Shown here piece after piece: positions 1-9,400 of a stretch of DNA of 25,693 nt. How positions within the stretch are numbered: the first letter of the stretch is position 1; each line of letters starts with the position of its first letter. The translations under genes were made by a program, and so were the position numbers. The stretch comes from Eubacterium sp. CAG:248 (lineage in GTDB: Bacteria > Bacillota > Clostridia > Lachnospirales > Lachnospiraceae). Where the stretch lies: contig FR886215.1 of assembly GCA_000436475.1 (NCBI GenBank), forward strand, positions 3,619 to 29,311. Direction: 5' to 3'. The notes under the pieces are model-generated. The model was given only the letters and a program-made list of their open reading frames with translations. It did no database searches and had not been told where the DNA came from.

Positions 1-732
1 AGAATATTGATCTTCACCAAGCTCCTGGTTAAGCACATTAAGCTGTTCACGTATAATATACTCTTTCTGGTTTTTATCTACTTTTTCTTTAACTTTTATA
101 GCCAGTTCTTCTTTTATCTTATATGCATTAGTCAGCTCTATGAACATTCCCGCTATATATTCATAAATTTCTATTATATCATCCATCTCAAGAAGAGCCT
201 GTCTGTCTGTATAGTCCATAGGAAAATCCGCGCATATTTTAAGAAGCAGCTCTCTTGCATCATCAAGCTCAAGCCAGTACTTAAGTATTTCTTTGCTGCT
301 TCTTGAATTAGCCGCACCATACTGCCTTATAAGCTCTCTCATTCCAAGAATAATAGCCCTGTTTGTAACCTCATCCGGCTTGTTTATAAACATCTCTTCT
401 ATATCTGCAGCTGCCATTAAGCAGTTACCAGAATCAGTTATTTCAACTGCATGTGCTTTGTTAAGGCCTTCCACCTGAATACGCACAAGCTTATTAGGCA
501 GCTTAATAACCTGCTTTATAACTGCAACTGTTCCTGTTTTATATATATCCCCAGGCGCAGGATTTTCTATCTGTGTATCTTTTTGTGTAAGAAGAAGTAC
601 CTTCTCATCTAAAGCAAGTGCCTCCTCTACCGCCTGTATTGATTTTTTTCTGCTTATATCAAAATGTATGACCATGTCAGGCAACACGGTCATACTTCTT
701 AACGCAATTACTGGTAATGTAATCATATTCAT
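1..732 (-). CDS. lon: Lon protease, N-terminal part (runs off window edge)
   Basis: ATP-dependent serine protease of the cytosol that degrades misfolded and regulatory proteins. Only the first 244 codons are in the window; the AAA+ and protease domains lie beyond base 1. The visible part is the Lon substrate-binding (LAN) domain: it opens MNMITLPVIALRSMTVLPDM followed by VIHFDISR, the usual LPxxALR...VLP...FDISR signature. It then enters the helical/coiled-coil segment (IKEELAIKVKEKVDKNQKEY, then IIREQLNVLNQELGED), which matches the 'YYLREQMKAIQKELG' stretch of the family. The start codon is 2 bp after the clpX stop, so the two genes are surely co-transcribed and probably translationally coupled. 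A second in-frame ATG at 726 is possible; neither has a strong Shine-Dalgarno sequence. The reading frame is open to base 1, so this is a window cut, not a truncation. Confidence 0.93.
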   Translation of the reverse strand, partial: MNMITLPVIALRSMTVLPDMVIHFDISRKKSIQAVEEALALDEKVLLLTQKDTQIENPAPGDIYKTGTVAVIKQVIKLPNKLVRIQVEGLNKAHAVEITDSGNCLMAAADIEEMFINKPDEVTNRAIILGMRELIRQYGAANSRSSKEILKYWLELDDARELLLKICADFPMDYTDRQALLEMDDIIEIYEYIAGMFIELTNAYKIKEELAIKVKEKVDKNQKEYIIREQLNVLNQELGEDQYS

Positions 733-734
733 AA

Positions 735-2063
735 TTATTGTGCTTTCTTAACTTCATCGCCTTGTGTGCCTGATGCACTATTCATAGCGATACTTCCCTC
801 GTTATTATTTCCTACTTTCTGCGTTCTGTATTCAATAACCGGCTTTCCTGTTCCAAGAACAGCATCCTTTGTTATAATACATCTTGCAATAGTTTCATCA
901 GATGGAACCTCATACATAACCTCATTCATGACTGACTCAAGTATAGAACGAAGTCCTCTTGCTCCTGTCTTTCTTTCAAAGCTCTTATGGGCTATTTCCT
1001 TAACTGCATCATCTTCAAACTCAAGTTCAACCTCATCAAGGCTTAAAAGTGCCTTATACTGCTTAAGTATAGCATTCTTAGGTTCACGAAGAATACGTAC
1101 AAGTGCTTCCTCATCAAGTGAATCTAATGCTACAACAACCGGAACACGTCCTACGAATTCAGGTATAAGTCCGAACTTAATAAGATCCTGTGGAAGTGCC
1201 TTATGGAACATTTCTCCAACGTCCTCTGTAGCAGTCTTTTCCTTTATCTGCGAATTAAATCCGATTGTACTCTGATCCATTCTTGATTCGATAATCTTTT
1301 CAAGTCCATCAAAAGCTCCACCACATATAAACAGTATATTAGTTGTATCTATAGGAATAAGCTCCTGCTGTGGATGCTTTCTGCCACCCTGAGGTGGAAC
1401 TGATGCAACCGTTCCTTCAAGTATCTTAAGAAGCGCCTGCTGTACGCCTTCACCTGAAACATCTCTAGTTATGGAAACATTTTCTGACTTCTTAGTTATC
1501 TTATCTATCTCATCAATATATATAATTCCATATTGTGCTTTTTCTATATCATAATCAGCTGCCTGAATAAGCTTAAGAAGTATATTTTCAACATCCTCAC
1601 CTACATATCCAGCTTCTGTAAGAGTTGTTGCATCAGCTATTGCAAATGGCACATTCAGAAGTCTTGCAAGATTCTGTGCAAGAAATGTCTTGCCAGAACC
1701 TGTAGGTCCTAACATAAGTATGTTACTCTTCTGAAGCTCAACATCAACATCCTGTGCCGATAATATTCTTTTATAATGATTATATACAGCTACTGATAAA
1801 ACCTTCTTAGCTTCATCCTGTCCTATAACATAATCATCAAGAAACTCTTTGATTTCCTTAGGCTTTAAAAGATTAATATCAAGTCCATCTACTGCCTGCT
1901 CATCTTCCGCCTCAAACTCCTCATCAAGTATATCTGAACATATTCCTATACATTCATCACATATAAATACTCCATTCTGTCCCTGGATAAGTTTTTTAAC
2001 CTTATCCTGTGTCTTACCACAAAACGAGCATCTTAACTCTCCATCTTTAATCTTGCCTGCCAT
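735..2063 (-). CDS. clpX: ClpX, ATP-binding unfoldase subunit of ClpXP
   Basis: AAA+ unfoldase that recognises substrates and threads them into ClpP. 442 aa, a typical length. Visible in order: N-terminal zinc-binding domain with C12-x2-C15 and C35-x2-C38; Walker A GPTGSGKT at 119-126; pore-1 loop GYVG at 152-155; Walker B IIYIDEID at 180-187; RKH substrate loop at 228-230; IGF loop at 267-269, the hook that docks on ClpP; arginine finger R306 in PEFVGRVP; sensor-2 GARGLR at 367-372. The ATG at 2063 is preceded by GGAGG with good spacing. A terminator lies between clpP and this gene, so clpX-lon probably has its own promoter in the AT-rich 2074-2160 stretch, but I could not pick a convincing -35/-10 pair there. 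Next gene is lon, 2 bp away. Confidence 0.98.
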   Translation of the reverse strand: MAGKIKDGELRCSFCGKTQDKVKKLIQGQNGVFICDECIGICSDILDEEFEAEDEQAVDGLDINLLKPKEIKEFLDDYVIGQDEAKKVLSVAVYNHYKRILSAQDVDVELQKSNILMLGPTGSGKTFLAQNLARLLNVPFAIADATTLTEAGYVGEDVENILLKLIQAADYDIEKAQYGIIYIDEIDKITKKSENVSITRDVSGEGVQQALLKILEGTVASVPPQGGRKHPQQELIPIDTTNILFICGGAFDGLEKIIESRMDQSTIGFNSQIKEKTATEDVGEMFHKALPQDLIKFGLIPEFVGRVPVVVALDSLDEEALVRILREPKNAILKQYKALLSLDEVELEFEDDAVKEIAHKSFERKTGARGLRSILESVMNEVMYEVPSDETIARCIITKDAVLGTGKPVIEYRTQKVGNNNEGSIAMNSASGTQGDEVKKAQ

Positions 2064-2157
2064 AATTCCTCCGGTCTGCTACATATTAACAAATAATACA
2101 TAATAATATATTGCTTCGCTCTGAATATCCGTAATGCTCTTTCAGCTTATATATTCA

Positions 2158-2193
2158 TAAACAACAAGGGACTGTGCGAAAAGCAACAGTCCC
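2158..2193 (-). terminator. Rho-independent terminator after clpP
   Basis: On the minus strand GGGACTGT and ACAGTCCC form a perfect 8-bp stem (2168-2193). Two more G-C pairs can form inside it around a GCTTTTCGC-type loop. The run TTGTTGTTT follows downstream. It lies 10 bp past the clpP stop and should end or attenuate the tig-clpP transcript before clpX. Confidence 0.75.
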
Positions 2194-2203
2194 CTTTAAG
2201 TAA

Positions 2204-2785
2204 CTATCTCTTTTCAACCACGCTGTCAATAAGACCATATGCTACAGCCTCTTTAGCTGTCATATAGTTATCACGTTCTGTATCCCGAGAGATTTCTTCT
2301 ACTGATTTACCCGTGTTAGCTGCGAGTATTTCATTTAACTTGTTTCTTGTCTTTAAGATATTCTCTGCAACTATTCTGATTTCTGTTTCCTGACCTCTGG
2401 CTCCGCCTGAAGGCTGATGAATCATAATCTCAGCATTAGGAAGTGCAAGTCTCTTACCCTTAGTACCGCCAGAAAGAAGAAATGCTCCCATGCTGGCTGC
2501 CATACCTATACATATTGTTGAAACATCACACTTAATATACTGCATAGTATCATATATCGCGAAACCAGCTGATACTGAACCACCTGGGCTGTTGATATAA
2601 AAATGTATATCCTTGCCTGGATCTTCTGCCTCAAGGAATAACATCTGTGCTACAACAAGGTTAGCAGAAACATCTGTTACCTCTTCACCTAAAAATATAA
2701 TCCTGTCTTTAAGAAGACGTGAATAGATATCATATGATCTCTCTCCACGACTATTCTGTTCTATGACATAAGGTACAAAACTCAT
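2204..2785 (-). CDS. clpP: ClpP, ATP-dependent Clp protease proteolytic subunit
   Basis: Self-compartmentalising serine protease that forms a tetradecamer and works with ClpX (two genes downstream of tig here) and possibly other Clp ATPases. 193 aa from the chosen start. Catalytic triad visible as S98 (GMAASMG), H123 (MIHQPSGG) and D172 (RDTERDN), the standard positions. The N-terminus MSFVPYVIEQNSRGERSYDI matches the family, whose genes usually begin 'MxLxPxVIEQTxRGERxYDI'. I start at ATG 2785 because AGGGAGG sits 7 bases upstream. An in-frame ATG at 2827 would add 14 residues, has no ribosome binding site and lies against the tig stop. The gap to tig is 31 bp with no terminator, so tig-clpP is one unit. 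Confidence 0.97.
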   Translation of the reverse strand: MSFVPYVIEQNSRGERSYDIYSRLLKDRIIFLGEEVTDVSANLVVAQMLFLEAEDPGKDIHFYINSPGGSVSAGFAIYDTMQYIKCDVSTICIGMAASMGAFLLSGGTKGKRLALPNAEIMIHQPSGGARGQETEIRIVAENILKTRNKLNEILAANTGKSVEEISRDTERDNYMTAKEAVAYGLIDSVVEKR

Positions 2786-2816
2786 ATTATTGCCTCCCTG
2801 TCTTATATAATATCTA

Positions 2817-4106
2817 TTATTTCTCAACTACTGAATTTACAATAACATCAACAGCCTTCTGGATAGCAATATCTTCTCTGATCTGCTTAGATTCATATTC
2901 ACCCATGAACTCTTTAATCTTTTCGATTTCCATCTTGTACTGTTCAGCCATCTTGTTAAGCTCTGCTTCGAATTCTTCATCAGAAACTTCGATATTCTCA
3001 GCCTTTACGATTGCTTCAAGAACAAGTCTTGACTGGATATTCTTAACAGCCTGTGGCTTCATATCTTCAATAATCTTTTCAGCTGTAACACCTGTGTACT
3101 GGAAGTACTGCTCAACTGATAAGCCCTGTGACTGTAATCTCTGTGCGAAGTCTTCTAACATTCTGTTAACCTGTGTATTAATCATAGCTTCTGGAATGTC
3201 CATCTTAGAAGTTTCAATAATCTTAGCGATTGCTTCATCTTCCTTCTTAGCCTTAGCTTCATTTTCCTTGCGCACTGTTATGTTCTTCTTAAGATCTTCC
3301 TTATATTCAGCAAGTGTATCAAAATCAGAAACGTCCTGAGCGAAATCATCATCAAGCTCTGGAAGAACCTTTTCCTTGATCTCCTTAACCTTAACCTTGA
3401 ACATAGCTGGCTTACCCTTTAATTCCTCAGCATGGTATTCTTCTGGGAATGTTACATTGATTTCCTTCTCATCACCGATATTCATACCGATAATCTGTTC
3501 TTCAAAGTTATCAATAAATGAATGAGAACCGATTGTAAGTGGATAATCTTCACCCTTTCCACCTTCAAATGCTTCACCATCTACAAAGCCTTCAAAATCA
3601 ATTGTTGTCATATCGCCATCTTTAACAGCTCTGTCTTCTACAGTAACGATTCTTGAATTCTTATCCTGAGCCTTCTTTAATTCTTCTTCAACATCTGCAT
3701 CAGTAACATCTGTATCGCACTTAGCTACCTCAACACCATTGTACTGTCCAAGTTCAACCTCTGGCTTAACAGCAACTGTTGCTTCAAAGATAAATGGCTT
3801 GCCAGCTTCAATCTGAACTACATCGATCTTAGGCTGTGAAACGATTTCTAATTCACTTTCATCTGCTGCCTTAGCATAAGCATCAGGAATGATGGCATTA
3901 GCTGCATCTTCATAGAAAATCTCTGCACCATAAAGCTTTTCTACCATCTTTCTTGGAGCCTTACCTTTTCTGAAGCCAGGAACGCTGATTTTATTCTTAT
4001 TCTTATTAAAAGCTGTATTAAGACCTGCTTCGAATTCTTCAGCAGTAGCCTCGATTACGAGCTTAACCATATTCTTCTCTTCCATGTTTTCAACCTTAAA
4101 ACTCAT
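2817..4106 (-). CDS. tig: Trigger factor, ribosome-associated chaperone and prolyl isomerase
   Basis: Binds ribosomal protein L23 at the exit tunnel and shields nascent chains. 429 aa, normal length. The N-terminal ribosome-binding domain carries the signature GFRKGKAP at 44-51. The middle FKBP-type PPIase domain is at about 160-245 (DGDMTTIDFEGFVDGEAFEG ... PLTIGSHSFI). The long helical C-terminal chaperone domain runs from about 250 to the end and is rich in Lys and Glu. The ATG at 4106 is preceded by AAGGAGG at 4118-4124. A good sigma-A-like promoter lies at 4175-4204. First gene of the tig-clpP unit in the order tig-clpP-clpX-lon. Confidence 0.97.
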   Translation of the reverse strand: MSFKVENMEEKNMVKLVIEATAEEFEAGLNTAFNKNKNKISVPGFRKGKAPRKMVEKLYGAEIFYEDAANAIIPDAYAKAADESELEIVSQPKIDVVQIEAGKPFIFEATVAVKPEVELGQYNGVEVAKCDTDVTDADVEEELKKAQDKNSRIVTVEDRAVKDGDMTTIDFEGFVDGEAFEGGKGEDYPLTIGSHSFIDNFEEQIIGMNIGDEKEINVTFPEEYHAEELKGKPAMFKVKVKEIKEKVLPELDDDFAQDVSDFDTLAEYKEDLKKNITVRKENEAKAKKEDEAIAKIIETSKMDIPEAMINTQVNRMLEDFAQRLQSQGLSVEQYFQYTGVTAEKIIEDMKPQAVKNIQSRLVLEAIVKAENIEVSDEEFEAELNKMAEQYKMEIEKIKEFMGEYESKQIREDIAIQKAVDVIVNSVVEK

Positions 4107-4174
4107 TGTTTATAAATCCTCCTTAAAATATATATGAAGTCTCTTTTTCTATCGTACAAAGTACATACTAATGG

Positions 4175-4204
4175 ATTGTATCACATCCGGCGCTGATTTG
4201 CCAA
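4175..4204 (-). promoter_or_regulatory. Probable sigma-A promoter of tig
   Basis: Minus strand TTGGCA (4199-4204), an 18-bp spacer, then TACAAT (4175-4180). Each hexamer has five of six consensus bases. The predicted start is near 4168, giving a leader of about 60 bases. I see no CtsR-type heptad repeat (GGTCAAA) here. Confidence 0.65.
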
Positions 4205-4275
4205 TATATTTTTTATAATTTATATTTATTTTAATATTTCGATATATGCTGCCCTATCTGATCTGTCAGATTGTT

Positions 4276-4671
4276 TTAATGTTCTCCATCATTCTCATCA
4301 TAATCATTTTTGCAGAAGAAAAACTTTCTTGTCGCAAAAAGTGCACATATCGACAGCACTCCTATCGCTGTGTTAAGTGCTGAATCATGGTGTGTCACCA
4401 TCTCTCTTGCTATTGCAAACATAAGCACCTCCACGACAGTTGCCGGTGTATGCTGTGATAACATCTTGATAAGCTCCACACCAACTGCCAGTGTCATAAT
4501 ATCTGCCACAAATTTCTCGAAGAAATCAAGAGGGGTACTATCAAACATCCCACCAAGTTCAAGCAAAAACCTCACACACATAACTACTACAACTACTACA
4601 AGTATTGCTGATATTATCCATTCAAGGATATTACATACTTTTCTGAATATACCATTCACTTTGCTTTTCAT
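4276..4671 (-). CDS. PsiE-like small membrane protein
   Basis: 131-aa hydrophobic protein resembling the phosphate-starvation-inducible PsiE family, whose biochemical role is unknown. Four membrane segments can be seen: about 15-39 (a WIISAILVVVVVVMCVRFLL run), 54-71, 77-93 and 98-118. The family-like core is LAVGVELIKMLSQHTPATVV then EVLMFAIAREMVTHH. The short tail is acidic and cytosolic-looking (DYDENDGEH). Its only ribosome binding site candidate is a modest AGGTCAGGA before ATG 4671. It sits alone between the gltD terminator and the tig promoter, so it is probably monocistronic. The family assignment rests on pattern memory; a phosphate link is not shown by the sequence, since I see no Pho-box-like repeat. 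Confidence 0.75.
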   Translation of the reverse strand: MKSKVNGIFRKVCNILEWIISAILVVVVVVMCVRFLLELGGMFDSTPLDFFEKFVADIMTLAVGVELIKMLSQHTPATVVEVLMFAIAREMVTHHDSALNTAIGVLSICALFATRKFFFCKNDYDENDGEH

Positions 4672-4744
4672 ATATTTTCCTGACCTTTCTACAACATTCT
4701 CATTTTCCTTACGTTTTTAGCGCATGTACAGTAATTATTTAATC

Positions 4745-4773
4745 ATGTTATGCGGCTGCATATCTTAAGTTAA
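4745..4773 (-). promoter_or_regulatory. Possible promoter of the psiE-like gene
   Basis: Minus strand TTAACT (4768-4773), a 17-bp spacer, then TAACAT (4745-4750). Both hexamers are moderate matches to sigma-A consensus. It lies about 75 bp before the start codon and downstream of the gltD terminator, where a new promoter is needed. Confidence 0.4.
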
Positions 4774-4824
4774 ACTATGTTAAGTATACGAAAAAAACTT
4801 TTATATAGCAACAGAACTTTTGAT

Positions 4825-4871
4825 TAAAACAAAAAGGTGTTGTCGCACAAAATAGTGCTGCAACACCTTTT
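4825..4871 (-). terminator. Rho-independent terminator after gltD
   Basis: On the minus strand GGTGTTG ... CAACACC (4836-4867) form a stem with flanking A-T pairs and an inner GCAC/GTGC pairing, followed by TTTTTGTTTT. It lies about 45 bp past the gltD stop. The A-run on the other side makes it potentially bidirectional. Confidence 0.9.
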
Positions 4872-4914
4872 ATTATCTAGTTATATCCCTTGTTAATCAA
4901 ACTAATCACACTTA

Positions 4915-6399
4915 TTACAGATTAGTATATCCCATCAGATACTTATCCACTTCTCTTGCACAGTCCCTGCCCTGACGTATAGCCTTTACAACAAGTGACT
5001 GGCCTGTGTGACAGTCGCCGGCAGCAAACACTCCAGCAACATTAGTTGCGAATCTTCCATCATCTGTCTTGATGTTAGTTCTCTGGTTTACCTCTACGCC
5101 GAATGCATCTGTAAGATACTTCTGTGTTCCAAGGAAACCTGCTGCTATAAGAACAAGCTCACAAGGAAGCTCTTTTTCTGTTCCTTCAACAGGAACCATC
5201 ATTCTTCTTCCTGTTGCCTCATCTACCTTTGATTCAAGCTGGATAGTAACAACCTTGCAAAGCTTGCCCTTCTTATCCTTCTTGAATTCCTTTACAGTAG
5301 TTGTATATATTCTTGGGTCATGTCCGAATACTGCTATTGCTTCCTCCTGGCCATAATCTGTCTTGCAGACTAAAGGCCATTGTGGCCATGGATTAGTTTC
5401 ACTTCTTACGTCTGGTGCCTTTGGCATCATTTCAAGCTGTGTCACTGACTTACAGCCATGTCTTATAGCTGTACCAACGCAGTCGTTACCTGTATCACCA
5501 CCACCGATTACGATAACATTTTTATCCTTTGCGCTTATATACTTACCATCTGTAAGATCTGAATCAAGAAGACTCTTAGTTGTTGCTGTAAGAAAATCAA
5601 CTGCAAAATATATTCCATCAGCATCTCTTCCAGGAGCATTGATATCTCTTGGATTAGAGGCACCTACCGCAAGTACAACTGCATCATAATCATCCATTAT
5701 CTTCTTAGCCTTAATATTCTGTCCGATGTTAGCTTCCGTTACAAACTCAACACCCTCATCCTTCATAACATTAAGCTTTCTGTCTATAATATGCTTTTCA
5801 AGCTTCATATTAGGTATTCCATATCTTAAAAGTCCACCTATTCTATCAGCTCTTTCATATACAGTCACAAGATGGCCCCTCTGGTTAAGCTGGTCAGCTA
5901 CAGCAAGTCCTGAAGGACCTGAACCTATGACAGCTATTCTCTTTCCAGTTCTTGCCTTTGGTGGCTTAGGACCTGCAATTCCGTTAGCATAAGCATGTTC
6001 TATGATAGCCATCTCATTTTCCTTAGTACATACAGCATCTCCGTTAAGTCCGCATGTACATGCTTTTTCGCAAAGAGCTGGACATACGCGGCTTGTAAAC
6101 TCTGGAAAATTACTTGTCTTATGCAGCCTGTTATATGCCTGTTCCCAGTTACCTGTGTATACAAGATCATTCCATTCCGGTATAAGGTTATTAAGAGGAC
6201 AACCACTTGTCATACCCTTTATAGTCATGCCCGACTGACAGAATGGCACACCACAGTCCATGCAGCGTGCGCTCTGGCATCTCTGCTCTGTTTCTGAAAG
6301 TGGTGTATGAAACTCATTAAAATTCTTTATTCTTTCCTTTGGTGCAACTGCCTTAGCTTCTACACGTTCATATTCTAAAAATCCGGTTGGTTTTCCCAT
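4915..6399 (-). CDS. gltD: Glutamate synthase small (beta) subunit
   Basis: NAD(P)H-oxidising subunit that feeds electrons through FAD and Fe-S clusters to the large subunit GltB for conversion of 2-oxoglutarate plus glutamine into two glutamates. 494 aa, typical. The N-terminal Fe-S region has C46, C49, C54, C67 and a second set at C106, C110, C114 and C116. The FAD-binding Rossmann motif GSGPSG is at 159-164, followed by an acidic strand end (VTVYERAD). A second dinucleotide motif GGGDTG at 299-304 binds NAD(P)H. The C-terminal AAGDCHTGQSLVVKAIRQGR closes the FAD fold. Start ATG 6399 has AAGGAGA upstream. It lies 90 bp downstream of gltB with no terminator between, so it is the second gene of gltBD. 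Confidence 0.96.
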   Translation of the reverse strand: MGKPTGFLEYERVEAKAVAPKERIKNFNEFHTPLSETEQRCQSARCMDCGVPFCQSGMTIKGMTSGCPLNNLIPEWNDLVYTGNWEQAYNRLHKTSNFPEFTSRVCPALCEKACTCGLNGDAVCTKENEMAIIEHAYANGIAGPKPPKARTGKRIAVIGSGPSGLAVADQLNQRGHLVTVYERADRIGGLLRYGIPNMKLEKHIIDRKLNVMKDEGVEFVTEANIGQNIKAKKIMDDYDAVVLAVGASNPRDINAPGRDADGIYFAVDFLTATTKSLLDSDLTDGKYISAKDKNVIVIGGGDTGNDCVGTAIRHGCKSVTQLEMMPKAPDVRSETNPWPQWPLVCKTDYGQEEAIAVFGHDPRIYTTTVKEFKKDKKGKLCKVVTIQLESKVDEATGRRMMVPVEGTEKELPCELVLIAAGFLGTQKYLTDAFGVEVNQRTNIKTDDGRFATNVAGVFAAGDCHTGQSLVVKAIRQGRDCAREVDKYLMGYTNL

Positions 6400-6489
6400 G
6401 ATTATCTCCTTTCAAATACACATTTTCACAAATATGTACCAGCAGACTTATAAGCTGCCAATACATATCTGTTTTTGTACATTTCCATC

Positions 6490-9400
6490 TTACTTAGTTG
6501 CTGCGTAAAATGCTTCAATCTGAGCCTGTTCACTGCTAAGACCCTTCTCTTCCATCTGAACAATCATATTGAGCATCTTCTTATAATCATGTGGCATAAT
6601 CTTCTTGAACTTAGGAAGATATTCACCAAAGTTATCCAGAACCTCTTTACCCTTCTTTGAGTTAGTGAAAGCTACATGGTCAGTGATCATCTGCTTAAGT
6701 TCAAGTACATCATACTTGTTAGTAACTGGTTCAAGTGATACAAGCTGCTTATTAACCCTCTTGTAAAGTGTTGTATCCTCATCTAAAACATATGCAACAC
6801 CGCCACTCATACCAGCAGCAAAGTTCTTACCAGTTCTTCCAAGAACAACCACTCTTCCACCTGTCATATATTCACAGCCATGGTCACCTGTTCCCTCAAC
6901 AACTGCTGTTGCACCTGAGTTACGTACGCAGAATCTCTCACCTGCAATACCATTGATATATGCCTTACCACTTGTTGCACCATAAAGTGCTACATTACCT
7001 ATGATAATATTCTCATCTTCCTTATAAGATACTCCGGTTGGTGGATACACGATAAGCTTACCACCAGAAAGGCCTTTACCAAAGTAGTCATTGCTGTCAC
7101 CTACAAGTTCAAGTGTAAGTCCCTTAGGAATAAATGCTCCAAAGCTCTGTCCACCAGCGCCCGTACACTTAACTGTATATGTATCATCTGCAAGGCTTTC
7201 ACCGAATCTTCTTGTTATCTCAGCACCAAGAAGAGTACCAAGTGCCCTGTCTGTATTCTTAACATCTACTTCAACACTTCTCTTCTGCTTCTTATCCATA
7301 GCATCTGAAAACTTCTTTATAAGTATTCTTTCATCTACTGTCTTACCAAGCTCAAAATCAAACACATTCTTCTTATCATACCTGATAGAAGCTGCTTCCT
7401 TAATATAAGGATTATTAAGGATATTAGAAAGATCAACCTTTGATGCTCTTCCACTTCCATAAACGTCAGTTTTTGCTTCAAGGAAATCTGTTCTTCCCAC
7501 AAGTTCATCTACCGTCTTTACTCCAAGCTTAGCCATATACTCACGAAGCTCTTCTGCGATGAATCTCATAAAGTTAACTACGTATTCTGGCTTTCCTGCG
7601 AACCTCTTTCTAAGCTCTGGATTCTGTGTTGCAATACCAACAGGGCATGTATCAAGATTACATACTCTCATCATAACACAGCCCATAGTTACAAGTGGTG
7701 CTGTTGCAAATCCGAATTCCTCAGCACCAAGCATGGCTGCTATGGCAACGTCACGTCCACTCATCAGCTTACCATCTGTTTCGATTATAACCTTGTTACG
7801 AAGTCCATTCATCGTAAGTGTCTGATGTGCTTCAGCAAGTCCTAACTCCCAAGGAAGTCCTGCATTATGTATAGAGCTTCTTGGCGCTGCACCTGTACCA
7901 CCATCATAGCCTGATATAAGAATAACCTGTGCACCAGCCTTTGCTACACCAGAAGCAATAGTACCAACGCCAGCTTCTGATACAAGCTTAACTGATATTC
8001 TTGCATCCTTGTTAGCATTCTTAAGGTCATATATCAGTTCTGCCAGATCCTCGATAGAATAAATGTCGTGATGAGGTGGAGGTGATATAAGTGATACACC
8101 CGGTGTTGAAAGACGTGTCTTTGCTATCCAAGGATATACCTTCTTTCCTGGAAGATGTCCACCTTCACCAGGCTTAGCACCCTGTGCCATCTTAATCTGG
8201 ATCTCCTTTGCACTTACAAGATATCTGCTTGTAACACCGAATCTTCCTGATGCAACCTGCTTGATAGCCGAACATCTGTTAAGTCCATCAGCTCCAACAG
8301 TGAGTCTGTCTTCATCCTCACCACCTTCACCTGAGTTTGACTTACCATGAAGCATATTCATTGCAATAGCCATAGTTTCATGTGCTTCCTTAGAGATAGA
8401 ACCATAAGACATAGCACCAGTCTTGAATCTCTTAACAATAGAATCAACGCTTTCTACCTGATCTATATTTACTCCCTTCTTAGGGAACTTGATATCCATA
8501 AGTCCTCTTAGGTTCTTAACGCCCTCTTCTTTATTGACAAGAGCTGTATATTCCTTAAATGTATTATAATCACCTGTACGTGTTGCAAGCTGTAAAAGAT
8601 GAATTGTCTGTGGATTATAAAGATGTTCTTCCTTTCCACTTCTCATTTTATGGGCACCCTCACTATCAAGAGTTGTGTCTGTTGATAACCCAAGAGGATC
8701 AAAGGCCTTTGAATGAAGTGTTTCAACATCATCCTGTATATCTTTAAGGCTTATACCCTCAACTCTTGATACAGTACCTGTGAAGTACTTATTAATAACA
8801 GCTGAATCAATACCTATCGCCTCAAATATCTTAGAACCCTGATATGACTGTATAGTTGATATACCCATCTTAGCTGCTATCTTTACGATACCACTTATGA
8901 TAGCATTATTATAATCATCAACTGCTGCATAGTAATCTTTATCAAGCATATTAAGATCAATAAGCTCCTGTATGCTTTCCTGTGCAAGATATGGATTGAT
9001 AGCTGATGCACCATATCCTAACAATGTAGCAAAATGATGTACATCCCTTGGCTCACCACTTTCAAGTATAACAGCCATACTTGTTCTTTTCTTAGTCTGT
9101 ACAAGATAGTGCTGTACTGCACCTACAGCAAGAAGTGATGGTATAGCTACATGATTTTCATCAACACCTCTATCAGACAGGATAACAATGTTAGTACCCT
9201 CTCTATGTGCTCTGTCTACCTCTACAAAAAGATGGTCGATAGCCTTTTCGAGTGATGTATTCTTATAGTATGTAATAGGAATAGTTTCAACCTTAAAACC
9301 TTCAACCTTCATATTCTTTATCTTTAAAAGATCTGTGTTAGTAAGAATAGGATTGTTAATCTTTAAGTTCTTACAGTTTTCAGGCTGTTCTTCAAGTATG

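Noticed and set aside
766..1275. 169-codon open frame on the plus strand
   Set aside because: Lies entirely opposite clpX, has a Ser/Thr-rich, low-information translation and no family resemblance; it is an antisense shadow.
4256..4271. Hairpin ATCTGA-N4-TCAGAT just after the psiE-like stop
   Set aside because: Weak stem without a T-run in the direction of transcription.
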